DNA of 5,765 bases from Alphaproteobacteria bacterium. GTDB taxonomy: Bacteria; Pseudomonadota; Alphaproteobacteria; Puniceispirillales; Puniceispirillaceae. Position 1 is the stretch's first letter, and every line of letters starts with the position of its first letter. A program made the translations under genes and the position numbers. Positions 1 through 5,047 of this stretch are shown piece after piece. The notes under the pieces were generated by a model. It saw only the letters and a list, made by a program, of their open reading frames with translations, had not been told where the DNA came from and ran no database searches. The stretch spans positions 1 to 5,765 of the forward strand of contig WTHY01000207.1 of assembly GCA_011522945.1 (NCBI GenBank), given 5' to 3'.

Positions 1-689
1 AGTTCCTCTAAGGACTCAACATATTCGAAGCCAGCTTCGTCTAACCTTGGCCGCATATTGTAAATATCTAGCCCCAGCTCTCCGGCAGCCAGCTTCACAC
101 GTTTCGCCTCTTCATTGGCTGTGCGCGCCTGTGATTTTGTCAGTACATCAGCGGCTTGCTTGCGCGGGACAATACAGACACCATCATCATCTGCGACAAC
201 AACATCGCCAGGAAAGACCGTCTGACCGGCACAGACAACAGGCACATTGACCGCCCCAAGCGTATTTTTGACCGTACCTTTCGACGAAACAGCTTTAGAC
301 CAAACTGGAAAATTCATCTGCTGTAAATCAGCTATATCACGGACACCAGCATCAATGACAAGACCTCTCACCCCACGCGCCTGAGCCGATGTTGCCAGCA
401 AATCCCCAAAGAACCCGTCAGTATTATCAGTTGTGCAAGCGACAACCAATACATCGCCTGGCTGACATAGCTCGATAGCCACATGCAACATCCAATTATC
501 GCCAGGCTGCGCCAGAATTGTGACAGCTGTGCCGCTCATACGTGCGCCAGGATAAATGGGACGTATATAAGGCTTTAAAATGCCTGTCCGGCCTTGTGCC
601 TCATGGACAGTTGATGCGCCTTCTACGCCTAGCCCGTCAGCAATCTCTGCCGGCGTGCGCTGGATATGTCTTACAGCTACTGTTTTCAT
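1..689 (-). CDS. ligK: 4-carboxy-4-hydroxy-2-oxoadipate aldolase / oxaloacetate decarboxylase, RraA-like (3' end cut by window edge)
   Basis: The reading frame is open from an ATG at 689 to the window edge (229 full codons, no stop), so the gene is partial at its C-terminus. It belongs to the RraA-like class II pyruvate aldolases (HMG/CHA aldolase, also called GalC, LigK or ProA). These use a divalent metal to split 4-carboxy-4-hydroxy-2-oxoadipate into pyruvate and oxaloacetate, and they can also decarboxylate oxaloacetate. Visible family marks are GDLLAT at residues 95-100, then VIDAGVRD at 111-118, where R117 and D118 form the conserved Arg-Asp pair for pyruvate and metal binding. VVADDDGVCIVP at 164-175 and LGLDIYNMRP near 206-214 also fit. 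Family members are about 225-240 residues, so little is missing. An AGGGG ribosome site at 699-703 lies 9 nt before the ATG and overlaps the ligI stop. As the last visible operon gene it catalyses the final pathway step. General RraA (RNase E inhibitor) is less likely given length, motif and context. Confidence 0.9.
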   Translation of the reverse strand, partial: MKTVAVRHIQRTPAEIADGLGVEGASTVHEAQGRTGILKPYIRPIYPGARMSGTAVTILAQPGDNWMLHVAIELCQPGDVLVVACTTDNTDGFFGDLLATSAQARGVRGLVIDAGVRDIADLQQMNFPVWSKAVSSKGTVKNTLGAVNVPVVCAGQTVFPGDVVVADDDGVCIVPRKQAADVLTKSQARTANEEAKRVKLAAGELGLDIYNMRPRLDEAGFEYVESLEE

Positions 690-701
690 CAGCTTTTACC
701 C

Positions 702-1601
702 CTAATCTGTGAACCCATAGAGCCGTGCTGGGTTATCTACCAACAATTTGCGTTGCAGCGTTTCATCTCGCGCCAATAGCGGCACAAGGTCAAGCAGATC
801 ACCATCATTTGGCATATGTTTTTTGATATTGGGATGCGGCCAGTCAGTCCCCCATAAAATGCGGTCTGGCGCTATTTCCACTAGCTCTTGTGCATAGGGA
901 ACAGCATCATAAAAAGGCGGCCCTGCAGCAGAAATCCGCTCTGAACCACAAATTTTTACCCACCAATTATCTCGGCGGACAAACTCTTTGAGAATAGAAA
1001 ATGCTTCTTGATGTACACCAGCAGAAGTGGGCACACGGCCCATATGATCAACAATAATATTCATGTCAAATTTCAAGAAGAAATCCTGAAACGTAATGAT
1101 ATCCTCAGCATTAACATGAATGACCAGATGCCAGCCTAGTGGCTTCACCCGCTCTAATACACGTTCCATCATCTGCAAATCAGGTGTGCCACCTAGATGC
1201 GTTACAAAGTTAAACCTGATACCACGCACGCCGCCTGCATCTAAGTCAGCAAACTCTTCATCGGTAAAACTGTCATTCGCAATACAAACACCGCGATAGG
1301 TTTTAGGATTGGACGCAATCGCATCCATCATCGCGCGATTATCTGGGCCGTGACAGCTGGCCTGAACAATCACTGCCCTATCAATGCCGAGTTTCTGATG
1401 CAAAGCAGCAAGGCTTTCTTTTGGGCCATCAGGCGGATGATAAGTAGATTTCGGATGATACGGAAATACCTCATGCGGGCCAAATACATGACAATGCGCA
1501 TCAGTTGCACCTGCAGGCGCTTTAAAAACAGGTATTCTTGTATCCGGATCAGGCGGCATGCAACTCTTCATACCTGTTACCGGATGTCTATAGTCAGGCA
1601 T
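702..1601 (-). CDS. ligI: 2-pyrone-4,6-dicarboxylate (PDC) hydrolase, amidohydrolase superfamily
   Basis: This 299-residue protein matches LigI, the cytoplasmic lactonase that hydrolyses 2-pyrone-4,6-dicarboxylate to 4-oxalomesaconate. SYK-6 LigI is of similar length (about 293). It has the TIM-barrel amidohydrolase plan. The first-strand motif TDAHCHVFGP (residues 33-42) carries the His-X-His pair H36/H38. A GVRGIRFNF stretch (124-132) carries the arginines expected to grip substrate carboxylates. IHV (161-163) and VDHMGR (184-189) supply further barrel histidines. WGTDWPHP (250-257) contains D253, the equivalent of the catalytic aspartate D248 of LigI. LigI is a known metal-independent member of its superfamily. 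The ATG at 1601 is chosen over an in-frame TTG at 1619: a strong GGGAGGGAG site (1609-1617) sits 7 nt before the ATG, and the ATG overlaps the upstream stop as TGATG. Other PDC-hydrolase-like amidohydrolases act on different lactones, but the operon context makes the assignment firm. Confidence 0.93.
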   Translation of the reverse strand: MPDYRHPVTGMKSCMPPDPDTRIPVFKAPAGATDAHCHVFGPHEVFPYHPKSTYHPPDGPKESLAALHQKLGIDRAVIVQASCHGPDNRAMMDAIASNPKTYRGVCIANDSFTDEEFADLDAGGVRGIRFNFVTHLGGTPDLQMMERVLERVKPLGWHLVIHVNAEDIITFQDFFLKFDMNIIVDHMGRVPTSAGVHQEAFSILKEFVRRDNWWVKICGSERISAAGPPFYDAVPYAQELVEIAPDRILWGTDWPHPNIKKHMPNDGDLLDLVPLLARDETLQRKLLVDNPARLYGFTD

Positions 1602-2686
1602 CAGGATACTCCCTCCCAAATATTAGCAGGCACATAAACCTCCCCTTTAGAAATTAACCGCGCAGTCCGAACTAAGCCAGCACCTGTGATGGCCTCACCA
1701 TCAAAATCTAGCTGCACATCAAAGACACCAGATGGATGCTCAATTGTAAGAGCTTTAGCAGTCCCATCAGGAATAGTCGCAATTTCAGATATCGCACTGC
1801 CCTTCAGACATGCAGCTGTAGCAGCTGTCACAGCCCCTAAAACACCTATCGCCTTGTGGCAATCTTTAGGAATGAATGTGCGTGTATTAAACGCGCCACC
1901 ATTTTTTGCTTTTGATACAAGACACATTTTTGGCACAGCTTTTTGAGATACATCACCAAGCTGCATTAGATGCCCAGCTTGCAATCGGATAGATTCCAAC
2001 TTTTCCTTTAAATCTATGTTAGCATTCAGAATATCTGGGCTTTCATCCCCTGAAATGTCAAAATCTGACGCCTTAAGCACCACCACCGGCATACCATTAT
2101 CAATACAGGTAATTGTTATACCATCAATAATATCTGTCACATTATTGGTGGGTAAAAGTGCCCCACAGGCTGAGCCTTCCAAATCTGCATATAAGCAGGA
2201 TACAGCTGCTGCACTGCCTAAAACGCCATCTATAATTGTGTCGCCTTCATAAATAGGCAGCCCGTCTTTTATCGGAAATTTGAGTTGGCAGCGATTACCA
2301 CTATTTGTCATATATACAGATATGGAGGCCTCTGAACCAGAGGCTGTAACAAGGCCTGTTTCTAAAGCATAGGCACCTACACCCGCCAGAATATTACCGC
2401 AATTTGGTGTGTCATCTACCCTATCTTCCCCGACAATCGCCTGAATAAAGGTATAATCAACATCACAGTTTGGATGAACGGATTTTGATACAAGACCAAT
2501 TTTTGATGTCAGCGGGTCTGCGCCGCCAAGACCATCAACCTGACGTGGATCGCCATGCGCACCCATAATCCATTTAAGCACCAAATTACGCGCTTCGATA
2601 TCTGCCGGTAAATCAGCTGGATTTAGATATACGCCTTTAGAGCTTCCCCCACGTATCTGCAGAAATGGAATAGCTGTCTGGCGCAT
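1601..2686 (-). CDS. galD: 4-oxalomesaconate isomerase/tautomerase, PrpF family
   Basis: This 361-residue PrpF-family protein has the diaminopimelate-epimerase fold (two similar alpha/beta halves). GalD of Pseudomonas putida has about the same length. In the 4,5-cleavage pathway GalD tautomerises 4-oxalomesaconate. LigU of Sphingobium is described as a 1,3-allylic isomerase giving 2-keto-4-carboxy-3-hexenedioate, and both prepare the substrate for hydration. Diagnostic stretches are IRGGSSKGVYL (11-21), VDGLGGADPLTSKIGLVSKS (50-69) and the Cys loop DDTPNCGNILAG (91-102). K62 and C96 are 34 residues apart, the same spacing as the catalytic pair recalled for LigU (K66/C100). The ATG shares its A with the ligC stop (TAATG). 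Only a weak purine run lies upstream, so translation probably depends on coupling to ligC. PrpF proteins also act in the methylcitrate cycle as aconitate isomerases, but no prp genes are nearby. Whether it tautomerises or isomerises (galD versus ligU) cannot be read from sequence. Confidence 0.92.
   Translation of the reverse strand: MRQTAIPFLQIRGGSSKGVYLNPADLPADIEARNLVLKWIMGAHGDPRQVDGLGGADPLTSKIGLVSKSVHPNCDVDYTFIQAIVGEDRVDDTPNCGNILAGVGAYALETGLVTASGSEASISVYMTNSGNRCQLKFPIKDGLPIYEGDTIIDGVLGSAAAVSCLYADLEGSACGALLPTNNVTDIIDGITITCIDNGMPVVVLKASDFDISGDESPDILNANIDLKEKLESIRLQAGHLMQLGDVSQKAVPKMCLVSKAKNGGAFNTRTFIPKDCHKAIGVLGAVTAATAACLKGSAISEIATIPDGTAKALTIEHPSGVFDVQLDFDGEAITGAGLVRTARLISKGEVYVPANIWEGVS
1609..1617 (-). 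promoter_or_regulatory. Ribosome binding site deciding the ligI start
   Basis: GGGAGGGAG, within the last codons of the galD-type gene, lies 7 nt upstream of the ATG at 1601. The in-frame TTG at 1619 lies just upstream of this site and has no comparable site of its own. Confidence 0.75.
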
Positions 2687-3642
2687 TAATCTGTGAGCTT
2701 CTTTTCAATTTCATGCATCACCTGCATAGCTGGCAGACAATCACGGATAGAGCTTTTTGGCTCACGCCCCTCTTTAATCGATGCAATAAAGTCCCTGTCT
2801 ATCAGTTCAATGCCATTCATAGACACATCTACATCAGATACGTCTATCTGCACGTCACGCCCATCGAATAGATCATCATAGCGTGCGATATAGGTGCCAT
2901 TATCACAAATATAGCGGAAAAATGTGCCAAGCGGCCCATCATTATTGAATGATAATGATAGCGTACAAATCTTGGATGATGGGGTTTTCATTATGATGGA
3001 CATGTCCATTGCGATGCCAAGATCAGGATGCTTTGGACCTTGGACAGCATGTACCTCTGTAATCATTTCACCTGTCTGATACATGAATAAATCAATTGTA
3101 TGACAGGCATGGTGCCAAAGCAGATGGTCTGTCCAAGAACGTGGCTCTCCCTTAGCATTCATATTTGTGCGACGGAAGAAATAGGTTTGAACATCCATCT
3201 GTTGGATAGAGAGTTTGCCAGCTGTTATCTCATTATTTACCCATTGGTGAGACGGGTTGAAGCGCCTAACATGACCTGCCACTGCAACCAAACCTGTCTC
3301 TTCCTGCTTTGCAAGCAACCGTTGTGAGTCAGCAAGAGAATCTGCCATCGGAATTTCAACAAATACATGCTTGCCAGCATCCATGGCCTTACAGCCTTGG
3401 TCAGCATGCATCTGGGTTGGCGTCGCTAAAATGACGGCATCCACCTCATCAGAGGCTATAAGAGCGTCATAATCATCAAAACGAAGCGGAACATCAAATT
3501 TGTCGGCAGCGGCATTCGCCTTTTCCATCGATGTAGCCATCACCGCACGTATATCGGCATCTGGAATTTGCGCTAGCGCTTCTAGATGCTTCATACCAAA
3601 CGCGCCATTCGCGCCTGCAACACCAATTCTGATTTTTGTCAC
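2686..3642 (-). CDS. ligC: 4-carboxy-2-hydroxymuconate-6-semialdehyde dehydrogenase, Gfo/Idh/MocA family
   Basis: This 318-residue protein resembles LigC (about 315 residues in SYK-6). LigC is an NADP-dependent enzyme that oxidises the cyclic hemiacetal of the LigAB ring-cleavage product to 2-pyrone-4,6-dicarboxylate. The N-terminal Rossmann domain shows GVAGANGAFG (7-16), a glycine-rich dinucleotide loop after the first strand. ATPTQMH follows at 73-79 and VFVEIPMAD at 93-101. The C-terminal domain includes WTDHLLWHHACHTIDLF (170-186), an HHxxHxxD-type block expected at the active site. The usual Gfo/Idh/MocA EKP motif reads EIP here (96-98), so the customary lysine is absent. The start codon is GTG at 3642, with a good AAGGGG site at 3649-3654, 6 nt upstream. 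The gene follows ligB after an 18-nt gap and overlaps the next start by one base. Other family members are sugar or inositol dehydrogenases; operon position fixes the role. Confidence 0.93.
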   Translation of the reverse strand: MTKIRIGVAGANGAFGMKHLEALAQIPDADIRAVMATSMEKANAAADKFDVPLRFDDYDALIASDEVDAVILATPTQMHADQGCKAMDAGKHVFVEIPMADSLADSQRLLAKQEETGLVAVAGHVRRFNPSHQWVNNEITAGKLSIQQMDVQTYFFRRTNMNAKGEPRSWTDHLLWHHACHTIDLFMYQTGEMITEVHAVQGPKHPDLGIAMDMSIIMKTPSSKICTLSLSFNNDGPLGTFFRYICDNGTYIARYDDLFDGRDVQIDVSDVDVSMNGIELIDRDFIASIKEGREPKSSIRDCLPAMQVMHEIEKKLTD

Positions 3643-3660
3643 TGAAAGCCCCTTATTGAA

Positions 3661-4500
3661 TTAGCTATTTTCCAGAATGATAGCGCCATATGCGGTCGCT
3701 GAAACAGGAATATGATAGAAGCGATAAATTTCTTTTACATCATCATTTAGGGCGCCACGCATCACATTCCACATGATCATCTCAATGCCTTCTGCACCAG
3801 CCTCACGGATGAAATCCGTATGCGGAATTTCAGCATTTGCAATAGGATTCTGCGTTAGATTATCCAAAAACGCTTTGTCAAATTCTGGATTCACAACACC
3901 TGCACGTTCACCACCTAACTGATGAGACAGCCCGCCTGTTCCCCAAATACCAACTGAAATATCTTCTGGAAAGCTTGCAATGGCTCGGCCAATTGCCTGA
4001 CCTAATTTATAGCAGCGCATAGCTGTTGGCAGTGGATGCTGAATGACATTGACTATCAGCGGTATCACGGCTGTTGGCCATTTTTCGGGCTGGTCATAGG
4101 CAATTGACAAAGGCACAGTCAGACCATGATCTAGGTCAACACTTGCCGCAACAGCCATGTCAAATTCCTCAGCCATTAAAGACTCTGTAATATGCCATGC
4201 CAGTTCTGGATGACCTTCTACATCAGGCACCTGACGGCGACCCCAGCCTTCATCAGCAGGGCGGAAATGATCACCTACACCTATTGTAAATGTGGAATAA
4301 TTATCCAGTGAATAGCTCGTAGCGTGGTCATTAAACACAACGATATTTACATCTGGCACATTGTTCTTATGCCATTCACGCAAGGGCTTGAACCCCTCAA
4401 ATAAGGGCTGCCAATAGGCCTCACCTGTCTTGCCATTATCCATTGCTGCGCCAACACCTGGTACATGCGATGTACCCATTCCTGCGATAAGCTTAGCCAT
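3661..4500 (-). CDS. ligB: Protocatechuate 4,5-dioxygenase, beta (catalytic) subunit
   Basis: This 279-residue class III extradiol dioxygenase subunit holds the non-heme Fe(II) site. With LigA it cleaves protocatechuate between C4 and C5 to 4-carboxy-2-hydroxymuconate-6-semialdehyde. Iron ligands are visible as H12 (GTSHVPGVG), H59 (FNDHAT) and E240 (GAEGIE). The likely acid/base H193 lies in GTGGLSHQLGG. SYK-6 LigB has H12, H61, E242 and H195, so the later residues here fall at a constant offset of two. D124-H125 in VDLDHGL matches another conserved active-site histidine. It is shorter than SYK-6 LigB (about 302), mainly at the C-terminus. Start choice: ATG at 4500, with AAAGGGAG (4510-4517) 9 nt upstream. 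GTG at 4524 and ATG at 4507-4509 are also in frame but are badly placed for that site, and the protein begins MAKLIAGMGTSH as family members do. The first 8 bases overlap ligA (ATGGCTAA). A gallate or methylgallate dioxygenase activity is a less likely alternative. Confidence 0.95.
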   Translation of the reverse strand: MAKLIAGMGTSHVPGVGAAMDNGKTGEAYWQPLFEGFKPLREWHKNNVPDVNIVVFNDHATSYSLDNYSTFTIGVGDHFRPADEGWGRRQVPDVEGHPELAWHITESLMAEEFDMAVAASVDLDHGLTVPLSIAYDQPEKWPTAVIPLIVNVIQHPLPTAMRCYKLGQAIGRAIASFPEDISVGIWGTGGLSHQLGGERAGVVNPEFDKAFLDNLTQNPIANAEIPHTDFIREAGAEGIEMIMWNVMRGALNDDVKEIYRFYHIPVSATAYGAIILENS

Positions 4501-4903
4501 TATTGCCATCTCCCTTTGTCTCACCTATGCGACGGTTACCATCAATAGGCCGTCCTCCTGAGATCATCATTTGCTGAAATTCTTCAAAGCTCATTTCAGG
4601 CTGCGCCATCTTTCCATACATAACTTGTGGAGGCTGTCTGTCGTGTGATACTAGCTTAAAAGCATAATAGACATTCGCACCGAGCTTCAGCATATCGAGA
4701 TAGCGCCGCTCCAAAACTGCATCACGTTGCGCATCTGTGAGCTGATAATCTGCAAGATATCCAGCTTCATCTGCAGCAAATTTTGCTCTTGAATCTGCTG
4801 CATTCAAAGACATCAGCATCATATTTAAGTGATAGCCTTTGCGATAGGTCCGGCTATCTAGAACATATGTGCCTGGCACATCGTCATAGTCACGAACGGT
4901 CAT
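4493..4903 (-). CDS. ligA: Protocatechuate 4,5-dioxygenase, alpha (small) subunit
   Basis: This 136-residue all-helical subunit (SYK-6 LigA is about 139) caps the LigB active site in the alpha2-beta2 enzyme and has no iron ligands of its own. Family marks are PGTYVLD (10-16), RKGYHLNMMLMSL (21-33), the RxxFxADExxYL block (39-50), LTDAQRDAVLERRYLDML (55-72) and the C-terminal QMMISGGRP (111-119). It is the first gene of the operon. The ATG at 4903 has a strong AAGGGGGAG ribosome site (4909-4917) 5 nt upstream. The stop TAA (4493-4495) falls inside the start of ligB, so the two subunits are translationally coupled, as suits a stoichiometric complex. In some genomes LigA and LigB are fused; here they are separate. 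No signal peptide or membrane segment is seen, so the enzyme is cytoplasmic. Confidence 0.94.
   Translation of the reverse strand: MTVRDYDDVPGTYVLDSRTYRKGYHLNMMLMSLNAADSRAKFAADEAGYLADYQLTDAQRDAVLERRYLDMLKLGANVYYAFKLVSHDRQPPQVMYGKMAQPEMSFEEFQQMMISGGRPIDGNRRIGETKGDGNNG
4510..4517 (-). promoter_or_regulatory. Ribosome binding site deciding the ligB start
   Basis: AAAGGGAG lies inside the 3' end of ligA, 9 nt upstream of the ATG at 4500. The other in-frame starts (GTG at 4524 and ATG at 4509) lie upstream of it or directly abut it, so 4500 is the supported start. Confidence 0.75.
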
Positions 4904-4930
4904 GGCTGCTCCCCCTTAGTTTTACCTTAC

Positions 4931-4938
4931 TGTGCACA
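4931..4938. repeat. Palindrome TGTGCACA between the candidate promoter and ligA
   Basis: A perfect 8-base palindrome lies 27 nt upstream of the ligA ATG, between the inferred transcription start and the ribosome site. Its TGTG/CACA arms resemble half-sites of several bacterial regulators (Crp/Fnr-type or GntR-type), but the spacing is not that of a full Crp site. A downstream operator is possible; function is unknown. Confidence 0.25.
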
Positions 4939-4943
4939 CCTAA

Positions 4944-4954
4944 TACTAGCAGTA
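4944..4954. repeat. Inverted repeat TACT-AGC-AGTA in the ligA leader region
   Basis: Perfect 4-bp arms (4944-4947 and 4951-4954) flank a 3-base centre. It lies about 15-25 nt downstream of the inferred ligA transcription start. It could be half of an operator or a very weak RNA hairpin; it is too short to assign. Confidence 0.25.
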
Positions 4955-4962
4955 CGCCAGCT

Positions 4963-4978
4963 TAATTTGCGAGAATTA
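4963..4978. repeat. Inverted repeat TAATT-N6-AATTA overlapping the candidate ligA -10 box
   Basis: Perfect 5-bp arms (4963-4967 and 4974-4978) flank a 6-base spacer. The repeat overlaps the TATAAT box and the likely transcription start, a position suited to a repressor site or to the promoter-proximal contact of a LysR-type protein. The arms are pure A/T, so chance is a real alternative. Confidence 0.3.
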
Positions 4979-4980
4979 TA
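4975..4980 (-). promoter_or_regulatory. Candidate -10 box (TATAAT) for the ligABC operon
   Basis: Reading toward ligA, the sequence is an exact TATAAT. Transcription would begin near 4968, giving a leader of about 65 nt before the ligA ATG. At 17-bp spacing the upstream hexamer is TCATTA, a poor match to TTGACA. A good -10 with a weak -35 is what one expects of a promoter needing an activator, in keeping with the divergent LysR-type gene. AT-rich DNA gives such boxes by chance, so this is tentative. Confidence 0.45.
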
Positions 4981-5023
4981 TTTACTTATGACTACGCTAA
5001 TGATTTACCTAAATAGGAACAAT

Positions 5024-5029
5024 GATAAT
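5024..5029 (+). promoter_or_regulatory. Weak candidate -10 box (GATAAT) for the regulator gene
   Basis: GATAAT matches the -10 consensus at five of six positions. It would give a start near 5036, just before the ATG at 5048. No convincing -35 element lies 16-18 bp upstream. It favours the 5048 start, since the 4988 and 5000 ATGs would lie upstream of it. Confidence 0.25.
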
Positions 5030-5047
5030 AAATGGAAAAGATTGTCC

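Larger units (their letters stand above)
4904..5047. promoter_or_regulatory. Divergent control region between ligA and the LysR-type regulator gene
   Basis: This 144-bp AT-rich stretch without a gene separates the start of ligA (minus strand) from the chosen start of the regulator (plus strand). LysR-type regulators usually bind and autoregulate from such shared intergenic regions. It contains a TATAAT box facing ligA, an 8-base palindrome, two further small inverted repeats and a TAAT/AAAT-rich stretch. No classic T-N11-A LysR box with long flanking dyads stands out, so the operator is not assigned with certainty. No terminator or small RNA is visible. Confidence 0.7.

Noticed and set aside
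47..250. Plus-strand open frame of 67 codons with His/Arg/Gln-rich product
   Set aside because: It lies wholly inside the ligK/galC-type gene on the other strand; low-complexity product and no family resemblance.
690..701. Possible terminator between ligI and ligK
   Set aside because: The gap is 12 nt and filled by a ribosome site; no stem-loop or T-run.
702..1619. Longer ligI starting at TTG 1619
   Set aside because: The ATG at 1601 has a strong ribosome site at good spacing and a TGATG overlap; the TTG has neither.
1350..1637. Plus-strand open frame of 95 codons opposite ligI
   Set aside because: Antisense shadow of conserved LigI codons, with Arg/Cys-rich, non-protein-like composition and no ribosome site of note.
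1686..2252. Two plus-strand open frames opposite the PrpF-family gene
   Set aside because: Both are antisense to a clearly conserved coding sequence and have no recognisable domains.
2693..3327. Plus-strand open frames of 62 and 75 codons opposite ligC
   Set aside because: Shadows of the LigC coding frame; no independent support.
4783..4965. Plus-strand open frame of 60 codons running from ligA into the control region
   Set aside because: Mostly antisense to ligA; product resembles no family and it runs through the inferred ligA leader.
5003..5014. ATTT-ACCT-AAAT inverted repeat as the LysR box
   Set aside because: Only 4-bp pure A/T arms and not T-N11-A; its position near -35 to -46 of the ligA promoter is tempting, but the match is too weak to call.
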